Source: Lactobacillus gigeriorum DSM 23908 = CRBIP 24.85 (GTDB taxonomy: Bacteria > Bacillota > Bacilli > Lactobacillales > Lactobacillaceae). From it: DNA of 62,260 bases. The translations under genes were made by a program, and so were the position numbers. A model generated the notes under the pieces. That model saw only the letters and a list, made by a program, of their open reading frames with translations, made no database searches and had not been told where the DNA came from. Below, one piece after another: positions 25,903 through 34,816 of the stretch; position 1 is the first letter of the stretch, and each line of letters starts with the position of its first letter. The stretch spans positions 1-62,260 of the forward strand of contig NZ_CAKC01000037.1 in assembly GCF_000296855.1 (NCBI RefSeq), written 5' to 3'.

Positions 25903-26838
25903 ATGTTCTTCAACACAAAAAAGTACGCACAGGAAGCAGAAAAAAATCGGCAAGCTAATCTTTGGCAAGAACCTAGCATGTTTAACATGCTTTCATTAGC
26001 TTTTTTAGCCTCCTTTGCGCTTACTAGACCGTTGCTGCGCTTGCATCCGCAACACGTTCAAGATTTGACAACGCAAGAGCCTAGCAAAGTGCGCCATGAA
26101 CAAGTTCCGATTATTTATTTCCATGGCTTTCGTGGTGGTGATTACACTACAAAAATCATGGTTGAACAAGGTTTAAAAGATAAGGGTAAAAACGATTTTC
26201 TCAAAGTCACCGTCGATCTTTGGGGAAATTTTCGTTTAGAGGGAACTTGGACTAATGATCTTCATCCCATGGTTCAAGTCGTTTTTCGACAAAGAATCGT
26301 TGGCATTTATACAATCGATTATTACCTTAGCCTGCTCTTGCCATTTTTGGCTAAACGCTATAACTTTAATCGCTACACTGCTGTAGCCCATTCACTATCT
26401 TGCCCTTGTATCATAAGAAGCGAGATCAAGCACTCTCGTAACAAAAAGTTCCCCCACTTAGATAAGTGTGCTTTAGTTGCTGGTCCATTTAATGGTGTTA
26501 CTTATCTGGGAGACATTCCTAACGTGAATCGACTAAATGAAAAAGGTCGCCCCAACTTGATGAACCCACATTATTTATATTTGCTATGGCATCGCAAACG
26601 ATTCAATCCGAATATTTCCGTTTTAAATATCTATGGCAACATCCTTGATCAAACAAATACTGATCGGTTCATTTCAGTAGTTTCTGCTAAAAGTATCCGG
26701 TATATCCTTGCTCCAATCGCACATCGCTATCAAGAAGTTGAAATTCGTGGTGAAAAATATGCTGAGCATAGTATCATGCATGACAATCCATTCGTAATTG
26801 ATATCATCAATAAGTTTGTTGGCTTGAAAGATTATTAG
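25903..26838 (+). CDS. DUF915-type alpha/beta-hydrolase, membrane-anchored
   Basis: Protein of 311 residues. Residues about 25-45 are hydrophobic (MLSLAFLASFALTRPLL), probably a membrane anchor. The hydrolase fold begins with IIYFHGFRGGD, the family's oxyanion motif. The nucleophile elbow reads VAHSLSC instead of the usual GHSMGG, so the Ser is kept but the flanking Gly residues are not. A late His is in SIMHDNP. DUF915 proteins are common lactobacillal surface or membrane hydrolases with unknown substrates. The cardiolipin synthase gene follows directly with its SD overlapping the intergenic gap, so they are probably one operon. Confidence 0.82.
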   Translation: MFFNTKKYAQEAEKNRQANLWQEPSMFNMLSLAFLASFALTRPLLRLHPQHVQDLTTQEPSKVRHEQVPIIYFHGFRGGDYTTKIMVEQGLKDKGKNDFLKVTVDLWGNFRLEGTWTNDLHPMVQVVFRQRIVGIYTIDYYLSLLLPFLAKRYNFNRYTAVAHSLSCPCIIRSEIKHSRNKKFPHLDKCALVAGPFNGVTYLGDIPNVNRLNEKGRPNLMNPHYLYLLWHRKRFNPNISVLNIYGNILDQTNTDRFISVVSAKSIRYILAPIAHRYQEVEIRGEKYAEHSIMHDNPFVIDIINKFVGLKDY

Positions 26839-26851
26839 GGAGGTGATTAAC

Positions 26852-28312
26852 TTGGCAATTTTAACGGATATTTGGCGAATTATTATTATCACTAACTCAA
26901 TCCTAGCATTTTATATTGTTTTCCACCGCCGTCGTTCGGTAGCTACTACATGGGCCTGGTTGATCATCCTCTTGGTACTTCCAGTCATCGGAATTACGCT
27001 CTACTCTTTCTTTGGACGGGGTATTTCCCAGGAAAATCTCTTTGCCATCAATAAACAGCGTCACATCGGCTTAGGCAATGTTCAACGTTCGATTACTTCT
27101 GCACCACCGAAAAAAATCAGCGACTCCGATACCAGCAACAAGGCTAAGATCGCAATTAAGTTTTTTAACAAGAAAAATGAAGCTCCGCTTACGAAAAACA
27201 ACCGCGTAAAGCTTTACACCGATGGCCAAGAAATGTTCACGGACATGATTCGTGATCTTGAACAGGCTAAAGAAACGATTAACGTTGAATTCTACACTTT
27301 TTACAACGATGAGATCGGCAATAAAATCCTCGAGCTCTTAATTGCTAAAGCTAAAGAAGGCGTCAATGTTCACGTACTCTACGATGCTTGGGGTTCAATG
27401 GGGGCAACCCGGTCTTGGTTTAAGCAGTTAACTGATGCCGGTGGTCACGTCCTTCAATTCGTTACTTCACGCAATATGATTACGCGATACCGGATTAACT
27501 ACCACTTGCACCGAAAGATTGTGGTCGTTGATGGCAAAACCTCATGGACTGGGGGCTTTAATATTGGCGATCAATACCTTGGCAAGAAAAAGAAGTTTGG
27601 CTATTGGCGTGACAGCCATGTTCGTATTGTGGGCTCCGCTTCATTGCTACTCCAAGAACGCTTTGTGATGGATTGGAATGCCTCAATTACTAAAGACTCC
27701 CAAATCATCACTTACAGCGACCTCTTCTTCCCTGATCTGGACGAAAGCAATATCTCCAATGGCGATATTGCTACGCAAATTATTTCTGATGGACCAGATA
27801 ACGACGAACGCTATATGCGTAATGGCGTTATTCGCTTAATGATGTTAGCACGCAAGCGACTATGGATTCAAACGCCATATTTGATTCCGGACGATGCTGT
27901 TTTTGCTGCCCTTCAAATTATTGCTCATTCTGGCGTTGACGTACGTATCATGATCCCTTGCAAGCCCGACCATCCTTTTATCTATCGGGCAACGCAATGG
28001 TATGCCAATGAATTAGCACGCAGTGGCATCAAAATTTATATCTACAATAACGGCTTTATCCATGCTAAAACCATCGTAGTCGATGATCTTTATGCAACCG
28101 TTGGCTCGATGAACCAAGATTATCGTTCTTATGATCTTAATTTTGAGGATCTAGCAATTTTTTACGATCGCGATTTTAATCTTCAATTAGCTGCTAGTTT
28201 TGAACAAGACATGGAACAATCAACCTTGTTAACTAAAGAAATGATTGCCCAGCAAAGTCGCTGGCTTAGAACATTACAAAGCTTTTCACGCATGTTATCA
28301 CCGATACTTTAA
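26852..28312 (+). CDS. cls: Cardiolipin synthase
   Basis: Membrane phospholipase-D-type enzyme of 486 residues condensing two phosphatidylglycerols. Two N-terminal helices (about 5-60) are followed by two PLD domains whose HKD motifs are HLHRKIVVVDGKTSWTGG and FIHAKTIVVDDLYATVGS. I chose the TTG codon beginning LAILTDIW because GGGAGGTGATT, an almost perfect anti-16S match, lies 8 bases upstream. The upstream GTG sits inside that SD and cannot be the start. The non-ATG start may keep expression moderate. Confidence 0.94.
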   Translation: MAILTDIWRIIIITNSILAFYIVFHRRRSVATTWAWLIILLVLPVIGITLYSFFGRGISQENLFAINKQRHIGLGNVQRSITSAPPKKISDSDTSNKAKIAIKFFNKKNEAPLTKNNRVKLYTDGQEMFTDMIRDLEQAKETINVEFYTFYNDEIGNKILELLIAKAKEGVNVHVLYDAWGSMGATRSWFKQLTDAGGHVLQFVTSRNMITRYRINYHLHRKIVVVDGKTSWTGGFNIGDQYLGKKKKFGYWRDSHVRIVGSASLLLQERFVMDWNASITKDSQIITYSDLFFPDLDESNISNGDIATQIISDGPDNDERYMRNGVIRLMMLARKRLWIQTPYLIPDDAVFAALQIIAHSGVDVRIMIPCKPDHPFIYRATQWYANELARSGIKIYIYNNGFIHAKTIVVDDLYATVGSMNQDYRSYDLNFEDLAIFYDRDFNLQLAASFEQDMEQSTLLTKEMIAQQSRWLRTLQSFSRMLSPIL

Positions 28313-28339
28313 AAAGCTACCGCATTCGGTAGCTTTTTA
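28311..28339. terminator. Bidirectional terminator after cls
   Basis: Perfect AGCTACCG/CGGTAGCT stem with CATT loop and A/T flanks. Confidence 0.88.
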
Positions 28340-28813
28340 TTTGCCTATTTCAAACTTCACGTCTCTGCCCAAATGCTCTTCGAGCGCTTGGATTACTGTG
28401 CGGAGATTAGTCGCAAACTGTAAATAATATTGGCGATTATCGCTTGTTCCCAAAATACAGATAACCCGATCACGCTGATCGCCGGAATAGTCAATCAATA
28501 AAACGCGTTTGATTTTACTGTAGTCGATCGTTCTTTTAAAAAAGCCCGATACCACAGCCCGCTTCTGAGCCAATCCAGTTGAGCCATCAATTAAACTCGT
28601 CAACAATAATAGTGCCAAAAAGAAGTTGATGGCTGGCATTTGCGGATTTAGATAGCCACTATAGAAAAAGCCCCCAATGATCAAAAGCGTCCAAATCACT
28701 AATGATATACGAAATTTAGCGCGTAAATTTACTTTAGCTTGCCAATACCAGCTATAAACAGCATAGATTAACAATAAAACGTCAACAATAGGATAAAATA
28801 AAGAATCTTGCAT
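28337..28813 (-). CDS. Uncharacterised membrane protein
   Basis: Protein of 158 residues with three hydrophobic segments in the first 90 residues and a soluble C-terminal domain (about 95-158, TIDYSKIKRVLLIDYSGDQR...). The C-terminal part resembles the small PH-like domains (YSKI...V) that follow helices in several Firmicute membrane proteins; I do not recognise a named family with confidence. Monocistronic, convergent with cls and divergent from the sirtuin gene. Confidence 0.72.
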   Translation of the reverse strand: MQDSLFYPIVDVLLLIYAVYSWYWQAKVNLRAKFRISLVIWTLLIIGGFFYSGYLNPQMPAINFFLALLLLTSLIDGSTGLAQKRAVVSGFFKRTIDYSKIKRVLLIDYSGDQRDRVICILGTSDNRQYYLQFATNLRTVIQALEEHLGRDVKFEIGK

Positions 28814-28907
28814 AAATATTGTCCTTAATAAAGTCTTTTAACTAAAGTATAACAAAGTTTGTCTTATAATGGTTTTAGAATTAACTGGAATAGAAAGTAG
28901 GAAGATC

Positions 28908-29612
28908 ATGATCGACACAAGCAAAATCACCACTTTAAAACACGATATCGAAGAAGCAAAACACGTAGTCTTTTTAACTGGAGCTGGAATCTCAACTCAT
29001 TCTGGAATTCCTGACTACCGGTCAAAAACTGGGATTTATAACGGTATTTCTGAACCACCTGAAACTATTCTTAGCGAAGATACACTTTACCAACGACCAG
29101 AATTATTTCACAACTTTGTTATGCAAAATATGTACTTCCCTGACGCTCAGCCAAATCCAATTCATGAAAAAATTGCAAAAATCTGCAATGAAAAAGGCTA
29201 TTTGATCACTCAAAATATCGATCGTCTGGATACTAAAGCAGGCAACCAACACGTTTTAGAATTTCATGGCAACCTGTATGAGATCTATTGTACTAAATGC
29301 CACCAACCAGTTAGCTATGAAGCCTATGCCCAAGATTTCCGTCATCAAGATTGTGGGGGAATTATTCGTCCAAAAGTCGTGCTATACGGTGAGGCAATCA
29401 ATCCCGAAACGCTAACTAAATCGGTCGAAATCATGCGTCAGTCTGATTTGATAATCATTGCCGGTACTAGCTTTGTCGTTTATCCTTTTGCACAGTTGCT
29501 AGCTTATCGCAATCCAGCAGCCAAAATTTGGGCAGTCAATAAGACTCCACTTCCAGCACAAGGAATTAACGAAATAATTGGGGATGCTCTAGATGTCTTT
29601 CCTAACTTATAA
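28908..29612 (+). CDS. Sirtuin, NAD-dependent protein deacylase
   Basis: Cytosolic Sir2 protein of 234 residues. NAD-binding motifs are TGAGISTHSGIPDYRS and TQNIDRLD, the catalytic His is in LEFHGN, and GTSFVVYPFA closes the pocket. The zinc site reads C-x2-C, then H-x2-C (HQDC before GGIIRP), so one of the four usual Cys is a His. The start used follows GTAGGAAG at good distance; an upstream in-frame ATG lies within the promoter's TATAAT. Targets unknown. Confidence 0.9.
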   Translation: MIDTSKITTLKHDIEEAKHVVFLTGAGISTHSGIPDYRSKTGIYNGISEPPETILSEDTLYQRPELFHNFVMQNMYFPDAQPNPIHEKIAKICNEKGYLITQNIDRLDTKAGNQHVLEFHGNLYEIYCTKCHQPVSYEAYAQDFRHQDCGGIIRPKVVLYGEAINPETLTKSVEIMRQSDLIIIAGTSFVVYPFAQLLAYRNPAAKIWAVNKTPLPAQGINEIIGDALDVFPNL

Positions 29613-29674
29613 ATTGCACAAATTAGCACATCTTGATAAGCTATCAAAGAATACTTTAGAAAAGGATTGAAACT

Positions 29675-30448
29675 ATGGAAGCTATCTCAATTTTTAATTT
29701 ATATGCCCCATTTTTTGATTTGCACAACTGGGAACACGTTTTGACCAGTGGCAAAGATTGGATGATCATTTTAACGCTAATTTTAATGGAATGCTTGCTT
29801 TCGGTTGATAATGCCGTCGTATTGGCAGCACAGACTCAGGTTTTGCCAACGAAAAAAGAACAAGAAAAATCTCTACTTTATGGGCTTTGGGGCGCCTATA
29901 TTTTTCGTTTTATCGTTATCGGTATCGGGACTTATTTGATCAACTTCTGGGAAATTAAATTAGCTGGTAGTATCTACCTCTTCTACCTGTCATTTAAATT
30001 CTTTTATGATCAACATCACCCTGAAAAGGCTGCCCACCACGAACATCCTCACAAACAAAAAAAGCAACGCAAGCATATCTTTTCTTTGTTCTGGCGAACC
30101 GTTATTTCGATTGAATCGATGGATATCGTTTTCTCAATCGACTCAGTTTTGGCAGCCTTGGCAGTCTCAGATAATCCAGTTGTCGTATTAATCGGTGGTA
30201 TGATCGGAATTCTTTGCATGCGAGGCGTAGCTGAAATTATTATTAAGCTGATGGAAATTATTCCTGAATTGCAGCCAATGGCCTACGTATTAATTGGCAT
30301 CATCGCCTTAAAATTATTATTAGCCTTGCCACCACTCCATTACGAAATGCCAAATGTTGCCTTTGCAATTGTTGTATTTGGCGTTTTAGGAATTACCGTG
30401 ATTTTCCACTTTTGGAAAATTAAGCGTCACGGACACAAGCACATGTAA
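29675..30448 (+). CDS. TerC-family membrane protein
   Basis: Polytopic membrane protein of 257 residues with seven to eight helices. Diagnostic acidic residues within helices are present: LILMECLLSVDNAVVLA and the repeat-like ESMDIVFSIDSVLAALAVS. A His-rich cytosolic loop lies between (EKAAHHEHPHKQKKQRKH). TerC/YceF-type proteins are implicated in metal (manganese) export or metallation of secreted proteins; the His loop fits metal handling. It lies 3 bases before mpg and probably shares its transcript. Confidence 0.9.
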   Translation: MEAISIFNLYAPFFDLHNWEHVLTSGKDWMIILTLILMECLLSVDNAVVLAAQTQVLPTKKEQEKSLLYGLWGAYIFRFIVIGIGTYLINFWEIKLAGSIYLFYLSFKFFYDQHHPEKAAHHEHPHKQKKQRKHIFSLFWRTVISIESMDIVFSIDSVLAALAVSDNPVVVLIGGMIGILCMRGVAEIIIKLMEIIPELQPMAYVLIGIIALKLLLALPPLHYEMPNVAFAIVVFGVLGITVIFHFWKIKRHGHKHM

Positions 30449-30451
30449 AAA

Positions 30452-31090
30452 ATGGACTACGAAACTTATTTTTCAAGCGCACCTACTGCCGAAATAGCAC
30501 AGGATCTATTGGGGCGCTTGCTTACTTTTGACACAGGCAAAGAAATCTTAGGTGGCTATATTGTTGAAACTGAAGCCTATCTAGGCAAAAACGATCGTTG
30601 CGCCCATTCCTTTGGCGGACACAGATCTAGCGCTAATGAAGGTTTGTATGGTAAAGCCGGAACGCTCTACATCTATTCCCAACGTCAATATTTTTTCTTT
30701 GATGTTGCAACTCAGGCAGAAAATGAACCTCAAGGAATATTGATCCGCGCCATTGAACCTAGCCTAGGGATCGAACAAATGCAGCTTAACCGTCATGGCA
30801 AAACTGGCCCACTTTTAACCAATGGTCCAGGAAAAATGATGCAGGCCTTAGGAATTACTAGTCGCAAATGGGATTGTCAGTTTATTGGCGACAGTCCGTT
30901 TGCAATTGATTTAAGTCAGCGAAAAATTCCTGAAAAAATTATTGCTGCCGAACGTGTTGGTGTTACCCAGCGAGATCCTTATTGGGCCGGGCAAAAACTT
31001 CGCTTCTATCCTCAGGGAAATCCATATGTTTCAACCATGAAGAAAAAATTTTTCCAAAAAAATTTAGGTTGGCGCTTGACAAGCATCTAA
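30452..31090 (+). CDS. mpg: DNA-3-methyladenine glycosylase (AAG/MPG family)
   Basis: Base-excision repair glycosylase of 212 residues removing alkylated and deaminated purines. Family features: TAEIAQDLLGRLL, the catalytic Glu in YIVETEAYLG, DRCAHSFGGH...NEGLYGKAGTLYIY and the later GPGKMMQALGI. No good SD precedes the ATG, which sits 3 bases after the TerC stop, so translation probably depends on coupling. The promoter of the lysine-regulated transporter lies inside its last codons. Confidence 0.9.
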   Translation: MDYETYFSSAPTAEIAQDLLGRLLTFDTGKEILGGYIVETEAYLGKNDRCAHSFGGHRSSANEGLYGKAGTLYIYSQRQYFFFDVATQAENEPQGILIRAIEPSLGIEQMQLNRHGKTGPLLTNGPGKMMQALGITSRKWDCQFIGDSPFAIDLSQRKIPEKIIAAERVGVTQRDPYWAGQKLRFYPQGNPYVSTMKKKFFQKNLGWRLTSI

Positions 31091-31104
31091 CTATGTTTTA
31101 ACAT
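31076..31104 (+). promoter_or_regulatory. Promoter of the lysine-riboswitch transcript
   Basis: Perfect TTGACA, 17-base spacer, TAACAT; it overlaps the 3' end of mpg. Transcription would start about 25 bases before the riboswitch. Confidence 0.7.
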
Positions 31105-31130
31105 TCATTTAAATTAAATATTTATCCAAT

Positions 31131-31297
31131 GCAATAGAGGTTGCGGTAACTACTAGAATCAAGGGAGTGCACGAACGCTGTGAACTTGCTTCTGAGAGCT
31201 ATCGCCGAAATCGAATTGGCTTTCGTGAATCAATTCGGTTGGGCTACAGGAGAAGATGCTGTAGACTGTCCCGGTCAGTCCCCGGGGAGCGCTATAT
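31131..31297 (+). promoter_or_regulatory. Lysine riboswitch (L-box)
   Basis: The conserved aptamer segments occur in order: AGAGGTTGCGG at the 5' side, CTGAGAGCTA then CGCCGAA at 31203, a long P4 arm (AATCGAATTG with CAATTCGGTT) ending in GGTTGGG, a P5 arm (CTACAG/CTGTAG) and ACTGTC. This is the order and spacing of lysine riboswitches. An intrinsic terminator follows, so lysine should switch transcription of the ABC transporter off. Ligand specificity is inferred from family consensus. Confidence 0.88.
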
Positions 31298-31329
31298 GAT
31301 TTGGTTTTATTACTGATGATTAAAAGTGA

Positions 31330-31362
31330 ACCTCGCTGCAGATACTGCTAGCGAGGTTTTTA
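31330..31362 (+). terminator. Riboswitch-controlled terminator
   Basis: ACCTCGCT-GCA/TGC-AGCGAGGT stem with one bulge, then TTTTTATT. It lies between the L-box and the start codon. Confidence 0.85.
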
Positions 31363-31411
31363 TTGTGCTTTATTGTATTGGCTTTATTTGAAAATTTTGG
31401 AGGTTTTTTCA

Positions 31412-33031
31412 TTGAAGTCAAGAACTAGATTACTCGCACTAATTGCGACAATATTGATGTTGTTCATTACTTTTGGCAATCATTCAACAAGAGTTGAAGC
31501 TGCTAATGATAGTGATGTGTTAAAAGTGGGAATGGAAGCTAACTACCCACCTTACAACTGGACCCAAACTACCGATGCCAATGGTGCAGTTCCAATTGAT
31601 GGCACTCATGCTTATGCAAATGGGTACGACGTGCAAATTGCCAAGATCATTGGTAAGAAATTACACCGTAAGGTTGTAGTTGAAAAGACTGAATGGGATG
31701 GTTTGTTGCCATCACTTACCTCTGGTAAGATTGATTTGATCATTGCAGGAATGAGTCCTACTGCCGAAAGACGCAAGGCCATCAACTTCTCAGTTCCTTA
31801 CCGTAAGGGTACTTTTGTTATTATCCTTAATAAGACCAACAAGTACGTTACTGCTAAGAGCCTTTCAGATTTTAAGGGTGCTAAGTTAACTGCACAACAA
31901 GGTACTTTACACTACGGCTTGATCAAGCAATTAAAAGGTGCTAAGCGTGAACCTGCAATGCGTGACTTCTCAGCAATGCGCCAAAGCTTGATTTCAGGTA
32001 CTATCGACGGTTACGTCGCTGAAGATATTGAATACGAAAGCTACAAGGGCGTTAACCCTAACATCGTTGCCATTAATCTTAACAAGATGCCTGGTTTCAA
32101 GGTTCCTTATTCAGACTCTGTAACTAGTATCGGGGTTAAGAAAGGCAATACTAAGTTATTAAACGAAGTTAATGCAATTTTGAAGACGATTCCTGAAAAG
32201 AAGCGTCAACAATTAATGATTACTGCAGTAAAGCAACAACCTAAGACTGAATCAACTGATAAAAAGACTGGCAAGAAGCAAAGCTGGTTAGTAACTACTT
32301 GGAACCAATATGGCAACATGATCCTTAGTGGTATCGGCATGACGCTTTTAATTGCCTTAGTTGGTACGATTGCTGGTTTCATTATTGGTTTATTGGTAGG
32401 TATCGTAAGAACTATCCCTACCCCAACTACCACTGGTAAGAAGATTGGTTTAAAGATTGTTAACTGGTTATTGTCAGTTTACGTTGAAGTATTCCGTGGA
32501 ACCCCTATGATGGTTCAAGCTGCGGTAATCTACTATGGTATTGCTCAATTCTGGCACTTGAACTTGAACCGTACCCTTGCTGCTTTGATTATCGTTTCTA
32601 TTAATACTGGTGCTTACTTAGCCGAAGTTATTCGTGGTGGTATTATTTCTACCCCTGAAGGTCAATTTGAAGCAGCTAGTGCTTTGGGTATGACCCATAA
32701 CCAAAGAATGTGGCACATCATTTTGCCTCAAGCAATTAGAAATTCATTGCCATCAATTACTAACGAATTCATCGTTAACATTAAGGATACTTCCGTTTTG
32801 AGCATTATCTCTGTTTCAGAATTATTCTTTGTTGGTACGACGATTGCTAGTCAAACATTCCAATTCTTCCCAACTTACTTAACGATTTCTGCAATCTACT
32901 TGGTACTTACTTTTACTATTACAAGAATCTTCAATTTGATTGAAAGAAAACTCGATGGTAACCGTAACTACAACTTGATGGCAAATCAAATTCAAGTGGG
33001 AAATCCTAAAAATTCGGAGGGAAATAACTAA
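31412..33031 (+). CDS. Lysine-regulated fused substrate-binding/permease ABC protein
   Basis: 539 residues from the TTG that follows TTGGAGG by 8 bases; the resulting N-terminus [16 protein letters not shown] is a clean signal peptide ending near RVEAA. The binding domain spans about 35-275 ([48 protein letters not shown]). The permease part lies about 295-520, with [14 protein letters not shown] and the EAA loop [17 protein letters not shown]. Regulation by an L-box makes lysine the likely main substrate. Codon use is biased to frequent codons (AAC, GGT, AAG), more than in neighbours, suggesting high expression. Confidence 0.93.
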   Translation: MKSRTRLLALIATILMLFITFGNHSTRVEAANDSDVLKVGMEANYPPYNWTQTTDANGAVPIDGTHAYANGYDVQIAKIIGKKLHRKVVVEKTEWDGLLPSLTSGKIDLIIAGMSPTAERRKAINFSVPYRKGTFVIILNKTNKYVTAKSLSDFKGAKLTAQQGTLHYGLIKQLKGAKREPAMRDFSAMRQSLISGTIDGYVAEDIEYESYKGVNPNIVAINLNKMPGFKVPYSDSVTSIGVKKGNTKLLNEVNAILKTIPEKKRQQLMITAVKQQPKTESTDKKTGKKQSWLVTTWNQYGNMILSGIGMTLLIALVGTIAGFIIGLLVGIVRTIPTPTTTGKKIGLKIVNWLLSVYVEVFRGTPMMVQAAVIYYGIAQFWHLNLNRTLAALIIVSINTGAYLAEVIRGGIISTPEGQFEAASALGMTHNQRMWHIILPQAIRNSLPSITNEFIVNIKDTSVLSIISVSELFFVGTTIASQTFQFFPTYLTISAIYLVLTFTITRIFNLIERKLDGNRNYNLMANQIQVGNPKNSEGNN

Positions 33032-33786
33032 TGGCTGAAAATAACGACAAGATTTTAAGCATTAATCATTTACAAAAGGCATTTGGCGAACACCAAGTGT
33101 TGCGCGATATTTCTTTTGATATCAATAAGGGCGAGATCGTTTCAATCATTGGTCCTTCCGGTGGTGGTAAGTCTACTACTTTGCGCTGCATTAATCTTTT
33201 GGAAGAACCAACTGGTGGCGAGATTCGCTTCCACGGCGATAATGTTTTGGATGCTGGCTACGATCGCAACAAGTTTAGAGCTAAAGTCGGCATGGTTTTC
33301 CAACAATTCGACTTGTTTGAAAACAAAAACGTCCTTCAAAACTGCATGATTGGTCAAGAATTGGTTTTGAAGCGGGCAAAAGAAGAGGCTAAGGAAATTG
33401 CCTTGGAAAACTTGCGCAAGGTAGGGATGGAGCCTTTCATCAATGCTAAGCCTAAGCAATTATCTGGTGGTCAACAACAACGGGTGGCGATCGCACGTGC
33501 GATTTCAATGAACCCAGAAGTCTTATTGTTCGATGAACCAACTTCTGCGCTTGACCCAGAAATGGTTGGCGAAGTACTTGATGTTATGCAAAAGTTGGCC
33601 ACTACTGGTTTAACAATGGTAATCGTAACTCACGAAATGGGCTTTGCTAAGAACATTTCTGATCATGTTCTCTTCATCAGTGATGGTGTTATTACTGAAG
33701 AAGGCGCTCCTGAGCAAATCTTTGATCACCCAGCAAACGAAAAGACGCAAAAATTCTTGCGCAACTTTAAGCAAAACGATTTCTAA
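33031..33786 (+). CDS. ATP-binding protein of the lysine-regulated ABC transporter
   Basis: PAAT-type ATPase of 251 residues. Walker [14 protein letters not shown]-loop [13 protein letters not shown], signature [17 protein letters not shown], Walker [16 protein letters not shown]-loop [11 protein letters not shown] overlaps the upstream stop by one base (TAATG) and has a strong SD, so it is co-translated with the fused binding/permease protein. It is a paralogue of the ATPase at 17.5-18.3 kb. Confidence 0.95.
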   Translation: MAENNDKILSINHLQKAFGEHQVLRDISFDINKGEIVSIIGPSGGGKSTTLRCINLLEEPTGGEIRFHGDNVLDAGYDRNKFRAKVGMVFQQFDLFENKNVLQNCMIGQELVLKRAKEEAKEIALENLRKVGMEPFINAKPKQLSGGQQQRVAIARAISMNPEVLLFDEPTSALDPEMVGEVLDVMQKLATTGLTMVIVTHEMGFAKNISDHVLFISDGVITEEGAPEQIFDHPANEKTQKFLRNFKQNDF

Positions 33787-33813
33787 ATTTTTTTCTTGTT
33801 TCTCCTCACTATT

Positions 33814-33853
33814 AGCGATAAGTATCTCAATCTTGGATACTTATCGCTTTATT
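33814..33853 (+). terminator. Terminator of the lysine-regulated operon
   Basis: Perfect 13-bp stem AGCGATAAGTATC/GATACTTATCGCT followed by TTTATTT. Confidence 0.88.
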
Positions 33854-33932
33854 TGCGCCTGATAATCACATAACGGTAAAATTTACTTAGGTAAATCACC
33901 ATAAAGATTGCATGTTTATTGGGAGAAACATT

Positions 33933-34777
33933 ATGAAAAAATCACCTTATTAATAGCCAGTTCAGCTTTATTAGCATTTGGCTTAAGTCAAACAACTACT
34001 ACTTTTGCTGGCACGTCTAAAACTTTGACCAGCAATGCTTATATCTATGATGCCAAAGGGAAGAAAATTACTCGGTTAGGCAAGCTGCTTAAAGGCTACT
34101 AACTTTAAGAAGAAGGCAAAGACACGTTTAACAGCTGATGGCAAATATGGCTTGACTGCTAATGATAAAACTAAGCATTCTGAAAAGCCTACAAAAAATA
34201 AAGATATTCCTAACTCAGAACGTCAAAATTTAACTAAATCTTCTACTAAAACGGCACCGACTATTACTGCCAGGGATGAATACTATGCTAAAAAGTATGC
34301 CAGCAGGGATATCCTAAATACAAAACAAATGCGGAATTAACTCATCTAGCCAACCAAGTTGCTTTACCTGGAACACCAGAATTTAAGTCTTTGGGAAATA
34401 TGGTAAGCCAAAATTACCAACATATTGGTAGTTTCCTTCCTGAATTAACACGTTTGGGTTTAAATATGGCACATAGTTTCAGCTATACTGATGCAATTGG
34501 CAATGACTCAAAATATGGCGTTTATTACGGTACTTGGTCTGTTCCTAAAACTCCCGAAGCTAAAGCTGATCGTTTATTCAATATGTTTAAAGAAAACAGC
34601 GACAGTATTGAGTTTCCTCTACTCACTGGAATGAAAGAACGCTATGCTTATGGAGCTATTTCAGCTAGATTCTATTATGATGATATTCATGGTGATTTAA
34701 ATGGTATCGGTTTTACATTGATCAACGCCGATGGCACTAGCCCAGAATGGATCGATGCCTGGAATCAAGCCAATTAA
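33933..34777 (+). pseudogene. Frameshifted SLAP-type surface protein gene
   Basis: Three successive frames together encode one secreted protein. The ATG with SD (GGGAGAAAC) enters the wrong frame after six A; one more A would give a signal peptide starting M-K-K-I-T-L-L-I-A-S-S. The next frame holds TLTSNAYIYDAKGKKITRLG, a S-layer (SLAP) repeat. It breaks near 34100, continues in another frame (FKKKAKTRLTADGKYGLTAN), and breaks again near 34320 before a final 130-codon stretch (FKSLGNMVSQNYQHIGSFLP...) that resembles no named domain. At least three indels indicate decay, not phase variation alone, though the first lies in a homopolymer. Sequencing error cannot be excluded. Confidence 0.8.
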
Positions 34778-34816
34778 AAAACGCCTGACTTCATCAAAGA
34801 AATCAAACGTTAACTT

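Noticed and set aside
34152-34777. Two separate small genes downstream of the lysine operon
   Set aside because: Neither has an SD or sensible N-terminus; together with the upstream frame they continue one surface protein, so they are parts of a pseudogene.
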